A stretch of 29,101 bases of DNA from Bordetella parapertussis. GTDB taxonomy: Bacteria; Pseudomonadota; Gammaproteobacteria; Burkholderiales; SG8-41. The position numbers and the translations under genes were made by a program. The first letter of the stretch is position 1. Each line of letters starts with the position of its first letter. Positions 1 through 8,510 of this stretch are shown here, one piece after another. The stretch spans positions 1 to 29,101 of the forward strand of contig CAMBSS010000036.1 of NCBI GenBank assembly GCA_945870465.1, in the 5' to 3' direction. The notes below the pieces were generated by a model. It did not search any database, was not told the origin of the DNA, and saw only the letters and a program-made list of their open reading frames with translations.

Positions 1-127
1 CTCCCTAAAAGTATTGCAAGGTATTACCTTACCATACTAATGTGCTGCATGGCCACCCAGCCTGCTAGACCGGACAAAAGATGATCACGGGATGGGTATG
101 AGCTTTGCAGGGAATAAGCCGGCTGAA

Positions 128-598
128 TCATTGCCCTGCTATCCCGTCAGCGGTGCCCGGATGCAGGGCGACGCCGCGTGTTTCACCAAAATATATCGAA
201 TAGGGCTGCATGTGTTTTCTTGCAAAAGAAACCATGCTCTGGCTCGATAAGCGTATGGTCCACTTGCCGCAGCTTTGGCTTCCGCGTCCATAAAACCGCG
301 GGCTTCTTCTTCGGTGCCACCGGCACCCGCTCCCGGGGTTTGCCCCCCCGTGATACTTGGCACCGCAGACCCAGAACAAGTCAGCTTGCGCTTTACCCGC
401 TGATGCTGTGGGCTTGGCGCTGACCTCACGCCACAGTTGCCAGGCGCCCCCGCGCGAACGGGGGGCTTTCTTTGCGGGTGATTGATGACGGCGGCAGAAC
501 TGAGCGTAGCGCCGGGCGCAGTGATCCAGTGTCGGACCCAGGCGCAGATAGGCCGGGTGCCAGGCGCTCAGGCCGTCCTCGTCGAAGGGGGCGGAATG
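128..598 (-). pseudogene. Probable Y1 (REP-associated/IS200-like) transposase C-terminal remnant
   Basis: The minus-strand frame is open from about 598 down to a stop at 128, with no convincing start. Its first part includes WHPAYLRLG and ARRYAQFCRRH, which resemble the C-terminal region of REP-associated tyrosine (Y1) transposases as I remember them. No catalytic HUH motif or tyrosine is visible, so the N-terminal catalytic part is missing. After about residue 65 the translation becomes low-complexity and unfamiliar, so the true fragment may be only about 400-598. It ends within a few bases of the stop codon of the TauE-like gene, as expected of a deletion junction. Family assignment rests on pattern memory and is tentative. 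Positions 1-127 show nothing I can assign. Confidence 0.4.
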
Positions 599-599
599 C

Positions 600-1340
600 T
601 TACGTGAAAGCGCGCACGACGAGCGACCCGCCGCTCAATATCAGCAGAGTGCCTATCACCTGCAGCAGGCGCCGGCGCGACAGGTTGACGTGCATGTGGT
701 GGCCTATCCATAGGCCGGCAAGCATGGGCAGCGCGAGAACCGCGGCGGAAGTGAGTATCCCGTCCTGTGCGAAGAGCCCCGCGAACGCGAACAAGGTAAT
801 GCGCGTGCCCGTGGTGATGATAAATACCACTGACATAGTTGCGCGCACTTGCGCCGGGTCGAGGCCGCGCGCGCCGAGATAAATCACGTACATGGGCCCG
901 GCGGCGCCAAACAACGCCGAGATCACGCCGCCGAAAGCGCCCACCGGCAGCGCCCACAGGCGGCGCAGCCTGAGAGTCGGTTCGCGTCCGCTCGCAGCAT
1001 AGGCGCCGTAGCCGAGCACGAACACGCCAAGTGCAGTCAGGATTAGTTCGCCCGGTAAGCTGACGAGCAGGAACACGCCCGCCGCAATGCCCGCCAGCAT
1101 GGACGGCGCCAGCCACGCGAGTTCGCGCTTGTCGATGGTGGCGTGAAACTTGAAGCCGGTGCGCAAGGCGGCGCCGAAATCGAGCAGCACGAACATCGGG
1201 ATCACGAACTTGAGTGGCAGCAGGTGCGCGAGCAGCGGCACCGCGAGAATGGTCGAACCGAATCCGGTCAGGCCGAAGACTATGAAAGCGCCGGCGACGA
1301 CCAGCGAGGCGATGACGAGCGTTTCAGGAGGCAACGGCAT
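600..1340 (-). CDS. TauE/SafE-family sulfite/organosulfonate exporter-like permease
   Basis: A 246-residue, very hydrophobic protein with about eight membrane segments, the usual size and topology of the TauE/SafE (DUF81) family of inner-membrane anion exporters. The two-fold internal repeat shows as a glycine-rich segment GLTGFGSTILAVPLL near residues 23-37 and a second, GAFGGVISALFGAAG, near 135-150. I chose the ATG at 1340 because it directly precedes the first membrane helix; upstream in-frame codons give a polar tail unlike the family. No clear Shine-Dalgarno is visible. It is divergent from the histidine phosphatase gene. Substrate is unknown: family members are linked to sulfite, sulfoacetate or other small anions. 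A minus-strand TATACT at 1361-1366 could be a -10 box but lacks a good -35. Confidence 0.85.
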   Translation of the reverse strand: MPLPPETLVIASLVVAGAFIVFGLTGFGSTILAVPLLAHLLPLKFVIPMFVLLDFGAALRTGFKFHATIDKRELAWLAPSMLAGIAAGVFLLVSLPGELILTALGVFVLGYGAYAASGREPTLRLRRLWALPVGAFGGVISALFGAAGPMYVIYLGARGLDPAQVRATMSVVFIITTGTRITLFAFAGLFAQDGILTSAAVLALPMLAGLWIGHHMHVNLSRRRLLQVIGTLLILSGGSLVVRAFT

Positions 1341-1433
1341 ATGGTTTGTATTTTTTTTCGAGTATAGCGCTTGACAGGTAAAATGCGGCTTTGCCACGGC
1401 GCGCTGCAACCAATTCTGCGCGCCGAGTTCCAA

Positions 1434-1475
1434 TCTTCATCCTTCATCCTTCATCCTTCATCCTTCATCCTTCAT
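1434..1475. repeat. Heptanucleotide tandem repeat (CCTTCAT)n
   Basis: Five perfect copies of CCTTCAT occupy 1441-1475, preceded by one imperfect copy (TCTTCAT, 1434-1440). The array ends 12 bp before the ATG of the histidine phosphatase gene. A unit of 7 is not a multiple of 3, so gain or loss of a copy changes spacing, and also the frame of any translation starting upstream: the frame is open from 1371 through the array into the gene. Confidence 0.9.
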
Positions 1476-1487
1476 TATTCACTCCTC

Positions 1488-2114
1488 ATGTCCAAACTCA
1501 TCCTCATCCGCCACGGCGAAACCGTGTGGAACCGCGAACGCCGTATGCAGGGCCACTCCGACAGCCCGCTGTCGGACACCGGCGTGCGCCAAGCGCAGCT
1601 GCTTGCACAGCGCCTGAAGCAAATGACATTCGGTTCGCTTTATTGCAGCGATTCGGGACGCGCCCATCACACCGCGCGCAGCGTCGCCGAGGTGACGGGC
1701 CATCAACTGATTGTCGAGCCGCGCCTGCGCGAACGCAATTTCGGCGTGTTCGAAGGGCTCACCGGACCGGAAATGCAGGCGCAGCATCCCGAGGCCTATA
1801 CGCGCTTCAAGAGCCGCGACCCTGATTACGCAGTGCCTGGCGGCGAGAGCGCGACTGTATTTCGCGACCGCGCGCTGGCCTGCCTGACCGAAATCGCCGG
1901 GCGCCATGCCGATGAACTGGTCGTCGTCGTCACGCACGGGTTGGTGTGCGATGTCGCCTACCGCGCGGCGAACGGCATCGACCTGATGGCGCCGCGCGAC
2001 TTCGATCTCGTCAACGCGGGACTCAACCGGTTTCGCTTCGAAGGCGGCGCGTGGCATGCCGAAGTGTGGGGCGACGCGAGCCACCTCGACGCCGGCCTCA
2101 CCACAGTGACCTGA
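1488..2114 (+). CDS. Histidine phosphatase family protein (phosphoglycerate mutase-like)
   Basis: A 208-residue cytoplasmic protein of the histidine phosphatase superfamily. The catalytic RHG motif is at residues 8-10 (LILIRHGET), where the histidine is phosphorylated. The second arginine lies in GRAHHTARS, the acidic segment in RERNFGVFEG, and the second catalytic histidine in VVVVTHGLV near the C-terminus. Length and motif order match GpmB/CobC-like broad-specificity phosphatases; these features alone do not identify the substrate, and real phosphoglycerate mutase activity is unlikely. The start at 1488 puts RHG at the normal distance from the N-terminus; an in-frame extension to 1371 would run through the heptanucleotide repeat and looks non-coding. 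It is first in a same-strand run with the hydrolase and aminopeptidase genes. Confidence 0.9.
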   Translation: MSKLILIRHGETVWNRERRMQGHSDSPLSDTGVRQAQLLAQRLKQMTFGSLYCSDSGRAHHTARSVAEVTGHQLIVEPRLRERNFGVFEGLTGPEMQAQHPEAYTRFKSRDPDYAVPGGESATVFRDRALACLTEIAGRHADELVVVVTHGLVCDVAYRAANGIDLMAPRDFDLVNAGLNRFRFEGGAWHAEVWGDASHLDAGLTTVT

Positions 2115-2146
2115 TGGGGGGCGGCGCCTGCATGCAGGTGGACTGA
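2114..2146 (+). other. Ten-codon mini-ORF coupling phosphatase and hydrolase genes
   Basis: Reads MGGGACMQVD then stop. Its ATG overlaps the phosphatase stop (TGATG at 2112-2116), and its TGA overlaps the hydrolase ATG (TGATG at 2144-2148). This layout would allow termination-reinitiation from gene to gene. It is probably not a functional peptide; the arrangement could be chance. Confidence 0.3.
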
Positions 2147-2784
2147 TGGCTGCCGCGCGCGCAATCACCGTGCTGGTCCATGGCCTGTGGGTGCATGGCG
2201 TGCTGATGGAGCTGCAGCGCCACTATCTGGCGCGCATGGGTTTCGAAGCGGTGTGCTACTCCTATCCGTCAGTGCGGCTGACGCTTACCGAAAACGCGCA
2301 CCGCCTAGCGCAGTTCGCGCGCGCGCAGACCGCTCCCGTCATCCACTGGGTCGGCCACAGCCTCGGCGGCCTCGTCATCCTGCGCATGCTCGAGCGCGAA
2401 ACTGGGCTGCCGCCGGGGCGCGTGGTCTTGCTCGGCGCCCCATACGGCGGCAGTCATTCCGGGGCCGCGCTTGCCGGCAATGCGCTGGGCGCGCGCATGG
2501 TTGGCCGCAGCATCCGCGAGTGGCTGGAAATTAAAAAGCCGACGCTCTTTCCCGGGCGCGAGATTGGTGTCATCGCCGGCACGCTGAGAATGGGCCTGGG
2601 ACGCGTCGTCGCGCCCGATCTGCCGGTGCCCAACGATGGCGCAGTGACGGTCGCCGAAACGCGGCTCGCCGCTGCGGCAGACCACATCGAGTTGCGGGTT
2701 TCCCACACCGGTATGGTGCTGTCGCACCCCGTCGCGCGGCAGGTCGGCGCTTTCCTGCGTGATGGCAGATTCGAGCGCGGCTGA
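2146..2784 (+). CDS. Alpha/beta hydrolase, lipase/esterase-like
   Basis: A 212-residue alpha/beta hydrolase without signal peptide. The oxyanion-side HG is at residues 12-13 (VLVHGLW) and the nucleophile elbow GHSLGG at 70-75, with Ser72 as nucleophile. A plausible acid is the Asp in VPNDGAVTV and a plausible catalytic histidine is in SHTGMVLSH near the C-terminus. Its compactness recalls small lipase/PGAP1-like hydrolases. The natural ester substrate cannot be inferred. The start ATG at 2146 overlaps the stop of a 10-codon mini-ORF (2114-2146) and has an AGGTGG ribosome-binding site at 2136-2141. The stop is 1 bp before the next gene, so the two are almost certainly co-transcribed. Confidence 0.85.
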   Translation: MAAARAITVLVHGLWVHGVLMELQRHYLARMGFEAVCYSYPSVRLTLTENAHRLAQFARAQTAPVIHWVGHSLGGLVILRMLERETGLPPGRVVLLGAPYGGSHSGAALAGNALGARMVGRSIREWLEIKKPTLFPGREIGVIAGTLRMGLGRVVAPDLPVPNDGAVTVAETRLAAAADHIELRVSHTGMVLSHPVARQVGAFLRDGRFERG

Positions 2785-2785
2785 T

Positions 2786-3844
2786 ATGAAGGCTCTCGCT
2801 CTTATATCGCTGATTGCTGCGGCACTCGTCGCCGGGTGCAGCAATTTTGGCTACTACCTGCAGTCGATCGAAGGGCAGTTCGGTCTGCTGCAGAATCGCC
2901 AGACCATCGCGCAGATGCTGGCCGACCCGGCGACACCGCCCGATCTCAAGGGCCGGCTCGAGCGCGCGTTGACGATACGCGACTTCGCCAGCAATGAGCT
3001 GAAGCTGCCCGAGAACGAAAGTTACCGCAGTTACACCGATCTGCAGCGCCCGTACGTGGTATGGAACGTGTTTGCCACCGCTGAATTCTCGATCAAGCCC
3101 GAGCAATGGTGTTTCCCGATCGTCGGCTGCGTCGGTTACCGCGGCTATTTTAAAAAGGCGAGCGCAGAGGAGTTTGCCCGGGAATTGCAGGCGCAGGGGC
3201 TGGATGTATTTGTCGGCGAGGTGCCGGCGTATTCGACGCTCGGCTGGTTCAGCGATCCGGTACTCAATACTTTTATCCGTTACCCCGACCAGGAGTACGC
3301 GCGCCTGATTTTTCACGAGCTTGCCCACCAGGTGGCGTATGCCAGCAACGACACCGAATTCAACGAGTCGTTTGCCGTCGCGGTCGAAACCGAAGGCGTC
3401 ACGCGCTGGATAGCGCGTTTCGGCGACGAGAAGTTGCGTGAGAATTTCTTGCGCTCCCAGCAGCGGCGCGTGCAGTTCGCGGCATTGGTGCTCAAGCACC
3501 GCCGCGATCTCGGTGCGCTGTATCTCACCCGGCTCGCACCCGCCGCGATGCGCGAGCGCAAGGCCGCCATCTTTACCGCGCTGAAAGAGGATTACCAGCA
3601 GTTGAAAAAAACCGAGTGGGGCGGCTATGCCGGCTACGACCGTTTTCTCGACGATCCCAACAACGCCAAGCTCGCATCGATTTCGATCTATAGCACACTG
3701 GTGCCGCAGTTTCAGCAGATGATTGCCAGGCACAACGGCGACCTCGCCGCGTTTTACGCCGAGGTCAGGGAACTCGCCGCGCTCGACAAAGACAAGCGCG
3801 CATTACGGATGGGAATCCCGGTCCCGGAACGCGCAGATTTGTAG
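2786..3844 (+). CDS. Putative lipoprotein zinc aminopeptidase (COG4324/PF10023 type)
   Basis: A 352-residue protein. With the ATG at 2786 the N-terminus is a lipoprotein signal peptide with lipobox LVAGC (Cys18), so the mature protein should be lipid-anchored in the envelope. A gluzincin-like HELAH motif lies at residues 177-181, and a conserved NESFA (193-197) carries the likely third metal ligand Glu194. Overall layout and length fit the predicted aminopeptidase family COG4324. The upstream in-frame ATG at 2759 lies inside the hydrolase gene and would spoil the signal peptide, so it is rejected. Spacing of 1 bp from the hydrolase stop suggests translational coupling. Peptidase activity is inferred from the metal motif. 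Confidence 0.85.
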   Translation: MKALALISLIAAALVAGCSNFGYYLQSIEGQFGLLQNRQTIAQMLADPATPPDLKGRLERALTIRDFASNELKLPENESYRSYTDLQRPYVVWNVFATAEFSIKPEQWCFPIVGCVGYRGYFKKASAEEFARELQAQGLDVFVGEVPAYSTLGWFSDPVLNTFIRYPDQEYARLIFHELAHQVAYASNDTEFNESFAVAVETEGVTRWIARFGDEKLRENFLRSQQRRVQFAALVLKHRRDLGALYLTRLAPAAMRERKAAIFTALKEDYQQLKKTEWGGYAGYDRFLDDPNNAKLASISIYSTLVPQFQQMIARHNGDLAAFYAEVRELAALDKDKRALRMGIPVPERADL

Positions 3845-3893
3845 ACCCCATCTCAAAAATACAACACAGACAAGCAATCGCCGATAAATTCTT

Positions 3894-4012
3894 TTTAATA
3901 CCCCCTTGAGGGGTTCGCCGATTGACGCCGATATAAATCCGGACCTTTCCCCGAATCAAGGCCAAATCCCTTGAGCTGATCTGCGTTGATCCGCGTTCAT
4001 CGGCGGTTCCAA
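3894..4012. repeat. Intergenic repeat copy A (CCCCTTGAGGGG class)
   Basis: The space between the aminopeptidase gene and hrpA holds AATACCCCCTTGAGGGG (3897-3913) followed at 3978-4012 by an ATCTGCGTTGATCCGCG-type segment. Both reappear in opposite orientation near 16008-16131: the 17-bp core is identical and the second segment nearly so. This supports a dispersed, non-coding repeat family. No gene is visible in 3845-4120. Confidence 0.75.
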
Positions 4013-4045
4013 ACTGTTTGTGAGTCAGCTTCTGGTTGTTTTCAA

Positions 4046-4062
4046 GGGGCGGGAGCCGCCCC
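4046..4062. other. GC-rich perfect hairpin upstream of hrpA
   Basis: GGGGCGG-GAG-CCGCCCC forms a 7-bp perfect stem with a 3-nt loop, 59 bp before the hrpA start. No T-run follows on either strand, so a simple intrinsic terminator is not supported. It may act in the 5' leader of hrpA mRNA or be a repeat remnant. Confidence 0.4.
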
Positions 4063-4120
4063 GGTATGCGCAATCGGGAGCGCCCGTGCGGTACAATGCG
4101 GCGCGCCAAGCCAATAATCC

Positions 4121-7100
4121 ATGCCCCGATCCCGCCCCGAAGACCTGCAACGCCGCCTTGCCAATATTCCGCGCCCGACTTATCCCGATGAGTTGCCGGT
4201 GGTGGCGAGACGCGACGAGATCGCGCGCGCTATCGAGGCCAACCAGGTCGTCATCGTGTGCGGCGAGACCGGGTCGGGCAAGACCACGCAACTGCCGAAA
4301 ATCTGTCTCGACATCAAGCGCGGCGTCAATGGACTGATCGGCCACACCCAGCCGCGGCGCATTGCCGCGCGCACGGTCGCGTCGCGCATCGCGCAGGAGC
4401 TGAAAAGCCCGCTTGGCCAAGTGGTCGGCTACAAGATCCGTTTTTCCGACCGTGTCTCGGCGGATACTTATATCAAGCTGATGACAGACGGCATCCTGCT
4501 GGCTGAAACGCAGGGTGACCGCCTGTTAAGGGCATACGACACGCTGATCATCGACGAAGCGCACGAGCGCAGCCTCAACATCGACTTTCTGCTCGGCTAT
4601 CTGAAGCAGATACTGCCACAGCGTCCGGACCTCAAAGTGATCGTCACTTCCGCGACGATAGACGCCGACCGCTTTGCCCGGCACTTCGCCAATGGCGACA
4701 AGCTAGCACCGGTGATCGAAGTATCGGGACGCATGTATCCGGTCGAGCTGCGCTACCGGCCGCTCAAGTCCAAAGACGAGGACGAAGAAGGCCAGGACAT
4801 GGAAGATGCCATCGTTGACGCGGTGGACGATTTGGCGCGCGCGGGACCCGGCGACATACTGGTATTTCTGCCGGGCGAGCGCGAGATCCGCGAGACGGCC
4901 GAACTGCTGCGCAAGCACCATCCCAAGGGCGCGGAAATCCTGCCGCTATATGCGCGGTTGTCGTTCGAGGAGCAGGACCGTGTGTTCAGGGAGCATGGCG
5001 CGCGCCGCATCGTGCTGGCAACCAATGTCGCGGAAACTTCGCTGACAGTGCCGGGCATACGCTACGTGATCGACTCCGGCCTCGCGCGCGTCAACCGCTA
5101 TAGCTACCGCAACAAGGTCGAGCAACTGCAGGTCGAGAAGATTTCGCGGGCCTCGGCCAATCAGCGCGCCGGCCGCTGCGGGCGTGTGGCGGCAGGCATC
5201 TGCGTGCGGCTCTACGCGGAAGACGACTACGCCGCGCGTTCAGAGTTCACCGATCCGGAAGTGCTGCGCACCTCGTTGGCGGCGGTGATTCTGCGCATGA
5301 AGTCGCTGAAGATAGGCGAGGTCGAGCGCTTTCCTTTCCTCGAAGCGCCGAACTCGCGCATGATCGCCGACGGCTATCAATTGCTCGCGGAGCTCGGCGC
5401 CGTGGACGAGCAGAACGCGTTGACCGACGTGGGCTGGCAGCTCGCGAAGTTTCCGATCGACCCGCGCGTTGCCCGCATGATATTGGCGGCGAAGCAGCAG
5501 AATTGCCTGTCCGAAATCCTCATCATCGCTTCCGCGCTGTCGGTGCAGGACCCACGCGAGCGGCCGTTCGAACGCTCCGAAGCGGCGGATAAAGCGCACG
5601 AGCGCTTTGCGGACGATCGTTCGGACTTCATGGCCTACCTCAAGCTGTGGGAGTTTTTCAGCGAGGCGGTGAAGCACAAGAAATCGAACCGCAAGCTGAT
5701 CGACGAGCTACATGCACTGTTTCTCTCGCACCGCAGGCTGCGCGAATGGCGCGACATTCACGGTCAGTTGCACTCGCTGGTCGGCGAACTGAAGATGAAT
5801 GTCAATGGTACGGCGGCGACTTACGAACAGATCCACCGCGCACTGCTCGCGGGCCTGCTTGGCAATATTGGTTTCAAGGGCGAGGAGGGCGATGAGTATC
5901 TCGGCGCCCGCGGCATCAGATTCGCGATCTTCCCCGGCTCGGTACTGCGCAAGGCCAAACCCAAGTGGATAGTCGCCGCCGAGGTCACTGAGACGACGCG
6001 TCTTTACGCGCGCTGTGTCGCGAAGATAGAGCCTGAGTGGTTGGAGGCCATGTCCGGCCACCTCGTGAAAAAGCACTACTTCGACCCGCATTGGGAGAAG
6101 GAGCGCGCGATGGTGACGGCTTTCGAGCGCGTCACGCTTTATGGCCTGACCATAGTCGCCAAGCGGCGCGTGCATTACGGGCCGCTCAACCCGGCGGAAG
6201 CTCGCGGGATTTTCATCCGCCAGGGCCTGACCGCCGGCAACTTCGAGACGCGCGCGCCGTTTTTCGCGCACAACCAGCGGTTGGTGAAGGAAGTGCAGGA
6301 CCTGGAACACAAGGCGCGCCGCCGCGACGTGCTGGTCGATGAAGAGACGATATTCCGTTTTTACGATGCGCTGATACCGGCCGACATCTATAACGGCGCC
6401 GGTTTCGACAAGTGGCGTAGCGACACCGAACAGGCCAATCCGAAATTACTGTTCATGACTCGCGAATATTTGATGCGCCAGAACGCGGCGGGCGTCACCG
6501 AGGAGCAGTTCCCGGAACAGCTGACCGTGGACGGCATCCAGTTCAGGCTGCGTTATCGCTTCGAGCCTGCCCATGCGCTCGACGGTGTGACCGTCACCGT
6601 TCCTTTGGCACTGCTGAATCAGCTGACCATCGCGCATTTCGACTGGCTGGTGCCCGGGCTCATCCGCGAGAAAATCGGCGCTTACTTCAAGGCGCTGCCG
6701 AAAGCCATCCGCAAGCAGTTGCTGCCGCTGCAGGACCAGGTGACGCGGTTTCTCGAAGAGCAGGAGAGCGGCAGCGGGTCCAGCGCTTCGCTCGCGGCGG
6801 CGCTCGCGCACTACGTCAAGATGCGCAGCGGCGAAATCATCTCCGCTGATATATGGGATGACGCCGATATTCCCGTTCATTTGCGCATGAACTATCGCGT
6901 TATCGATGATGCCGGCCGCGAGCTCGCGACGGGGCGCGACCTTGCCGCGCTCAAGGCGCAGCTCGGTCAGGCAGCGCAACTCACGTTTGCCAAGGCTGAG
7001 CCCGGCATCGAGCGCGCGGGTCTGACGTCGTGGGATTGCGGCGACGTGCCTGCGCAGATTTCTTTCGAGCGCACCGGGCGCAAGCTCACCGGCTATCCCG

Positions 7101-7873
7101 CGCTGGTCGATGACGGCGACAGCGTGGCGATTCGTCTCTTCGATACCCGCGAAGCCGCGGACGCATCGATGCGCGCAGGCATCTGTCGCTTGCTGCGCCT
7201 CGAGCTCAAAGAGCAGATGAAGCAACTCGACAAGACGTTGCCGGGACTGACGCAGGCAGTCATGCAGTTGCGCGGCATCGCCAACGCGGACGATCTGAAA
7301 GCCGACCTCGTGACGGCGATTTGCGACCGCGCGTTCATCGGCGACGACGAATTGCCGCGCAACGAATCCGCATATGCGGCGCAAAAGCAGCGTGCCCGCA
7401 CCCGCCTGCCGGCGGTGCGGGAGGCCGCATGCCGCATGTTTGCGGCAATCGCCGAAGAACACCATCGCGCCAGCCTGCGGCTGGGCAGCACGCCGTCAGC
7501 TCTCAATCGTGTCGCCGCCGATATCCGCGCGCAACTGCAGCGGCTGGTCTACAAGGGGTTCTTCAGCGCGACGCCGTGGGAGCAGCTCCAGCATCTGCCG
7601 CGTTATCTCAAGGCGATGGTGGTGCGTCTCGATAAATATGCGGGCAATCCGGAGCGCGACGAGAAACACGCCGTGGAGATCGCCGCACTCTGGAAGCTTT
7701 GCCAGGAACGCAGTGACAAACTGCACAAGGCGGGCGGCTTGGAGCCTGCGCTCGAAGACTTCCGCTGGCAGATCGAGGAATTGCGCGTGTCGCTGTTCGC
7801 GCAGGAGCTGAGGACGCCTTTTCCGGTTTCCATCAAGCGCCTGAAGAAGATATGGGAATCGCTCGTGCGCTAG
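4121..7873 (+). CDS. hrpA: ATP-dependent RNA helicase HrpA (DEAH box)
   Basis: A 1250-residue DEAH-box helicase, close to the roughly 1300 residues usual for HrpA. Walker A GETGSGKT is at residues 48-55, DEAH at 145-148, SAT at 177-179, and motif [10 protein letters not shown] at 348-355. These are followed by the winged-helix/ratchet region and a long C-terminal part of the HrpA-specific type (DUF3418-like, about residues 660-1250). HrpA proteins act on structured RNA; in E. coli roles include fimbrial mRNA processing and rescue of stalled ribosomes. The ATG at 4121 gives the short N-terminus typical of the family. The stop TAG (7871-7873) shares CTAG with the stop of the convergent UPF0114 pseudogene. 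No frameshift or missing motif is seen. Confidence 0.97.
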   Translation: MPRSRPEDLQRRLANIPRPTYPDELPVVARRDEIARAIEANQVVIVCGETGSGKTTQLPKICLDIKRGVNGLIGHTQPRRIAARTVASRIAQELKSPLGQVVGYKIRFSDRVSADTYIKLMTDGILLAETQGDRLLRAYDTLIIDEAHERSLNIDFLLGYLKQILPQRPDLKVIVTSATIDADRFARHFANGDKLAPVIEVSGRMYPVELRYRPLKSKDEDEEGQDMEDAIVDAVDDLARAGPGDILVFLPGEREIRETAELLRKHHPKGAEILPLYARLSFEEQDRVFREHGARRIVLATNVAETSLTVPGIRYVIDSGLARVNRYSYRNKVEQLQVEKISRASANQRAGRCGRVAAGICVRLYAEDDYAARSEFTDPEVLRTSLAAVILRMKSLKIGEVERFPFLEAPNSRMIADGYQLLAELGAVDEQNALTDVGWQLAKFPIDPRVARMILAAKQQNCLSEILIIASALSVQDPRERPFERSEAADKAHERFADDRSDFMAYLKLWEFFSEAVKHKKSNRKLIDELHALFLSHRRLREWRDIHGQLHSLVGELKMNVNGTAATYEQIHRALLAGLLGNIGFKGEEGDEYLGARGIRFAIFPGSVLRKAKPKWIVAAEVTETTRLYARCVAKIEPEWLEAMSGHLVKKHYFDPHWEKERAMVTAFERVTLYGLTIVAKRRVHYGPLNPAEARGIFIRQGLTAGNFETRAPFFAHNQRLVKEVQDLEHKARRRDVLVDEETIFRFYDALIPADIYNGAGFDKWRSDTEQANPKLLFMTREYLMRQNAAGVTEEQFPEQLTVDGIQFRLRYRFEPAHALDGVTVTVPLALLNQLTIAHFDWLVPGLIREKIGAYFKALPKAIRKQLLPLQDQVTRFLEEQESGSGSSASLAAALAHYVKMRSGEIISADIWDDADIPVHLRMNYRVIDDAGRELATGRDLAALKAQLGQAAQLTFAKAEPGIERAGLTSWDCGDVPAQISFERTGRKLTGYPALVDDGDSVAIRLFDTREAADASMRAGICRLLRLELKEQMKQLDKTLPGLTQAVMQLRGIANADDLKADLVTAICDRAFIGDDELPRNESAYAAQKQRARTRLPAVREAACRMFAAIAEEHHRASLRLGSTPSALNRVAADIRAQLQRLVYKGFFSATPWEQLQHLPRYLKAMVVRLDKYAGNPERDEKHAVEIAALWKLCQERSDKLHKAGGLEPALEDFRWQIEELRVSLFAQELRTPFPVSIKRLKKIWESLVR

Positions 7874-8302
7874 TGGTTCGGCGTCTGGGTGATTTTCTCG
7901 GTGTAGGCGATGGCCATGGCCGACGCGAGAAACGATAGGTGGGTGATGGTCTGCCACAGCAGTGTTTTCTCGTCGTAGTTCTGCGCGTTGATGAAGGTCT
8001 TCAGCAGGTGGATGGACGAAATGCCGATGATGGCGGTGGCGAGCTGTACCTTAAGCACCCCGGCGTTGACGTGCGACAGCCACTAGGCCGAGCACGACCA
8101 GCATGATTTCAGCCGCGGAGACTCCCTTGGTGGCGGTGATCTGCAGCAGGTGCACCAGCTCGCCCCGGAACTGCCAGACGTAGACGCCCTGAGCGACGAT
8201 GAGGCGGATATAGAGCGGCGCCTGCAGCCAGCGGCTCATGAATATCCAGCGTGGCAGCGGACGCAGAACGGCGGCCACTTTTTCTGGCGTTTGTGGCGTC
8301 AT
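7870..8302 (-). pseudogene. UPF0114 (YqhA-type) membrane protein gene, internally deleted and frameshifted
   Basis: Two overlapping minus-strand frames each encode part of one UPF0114/YqhA-type inner-membrane protein. The upstream piece (8302 to about 8084) carries SRWLQAPLYIRLIVAQGVYV and continues to EIMLVVLGL. The downstream piece, in another frame, reads WLSHVNAG then [19 protein letters not shown] to the stop at 7870, matching the family C-terminus. By comparison with the family as I remember it, about 35-40 residues spanning the second membrane segment are missing at the junction near 8082-8086 (around CTAG), and the frame is shifted. A full-length product is therefore impossible. The reading is strong because both flanks match the family closely. 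Function of the intact family is not well defined. Confidence 0.85.
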
Positions 8303-8441
8303 GGCAGTGGTCCTGAATGCTGCAACGGCGCAGATTGCCGTCGAAATTCGTTACGATTGCCGCCATGTGCGCGATGTGGCGTACACGGTGCAACGGCTGA
8401 CTGCGGTATTATTCTTTGTTGGCGCAAAACCCGCGGTAAAT

Positions 8442-8462
8442 GCCGGCGCATGCCGGCTTTTT
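8442..8462 (+). terminator. Intrinsic-terminator-like hairpin in the leader of the first PrpD-family gene
   Basis: GCCGGC-GCAT-GCCGGC followed by TTTTT (8458-8462): a 6-bp GC stem, 4-nt loop and U-run. It lies 49 bp before the PrpD-family start codon, with no intact plus-strand gene after hrpA to terminate. It could end read-through from hrpA or act as a leader attenuator. The rest of 8303-8510 shows no gene. Confidence 0.5.
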
Positions 8463-8510
8463 ATCATTGCGTTTCGTAATACCATATATTGTTTTAGGGA
8501 GAATCGATCG

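Noticed and set aside
1371..1376. Perfect TTGACA as a -35 box for the histidine phosphatase gene
   Set aside because: No acceptable -10 hexamer is found 15-19 bp downstream.
1434..1475. CRISPR-like array
   Set aside because: The units are contiguous 7-mers without spacers.
2570..3733. Minus-strand open frame of 387 codons
   Set aside because: Antisense to the hydrolase and the lipoprotein aminopeptidase, both of which have clear motifs.
4092..4097. TACAAT as a -10 box for hrpA
   Set aside because: No matching -35 at the right distance, and it lies only 23 bp from the start codon.
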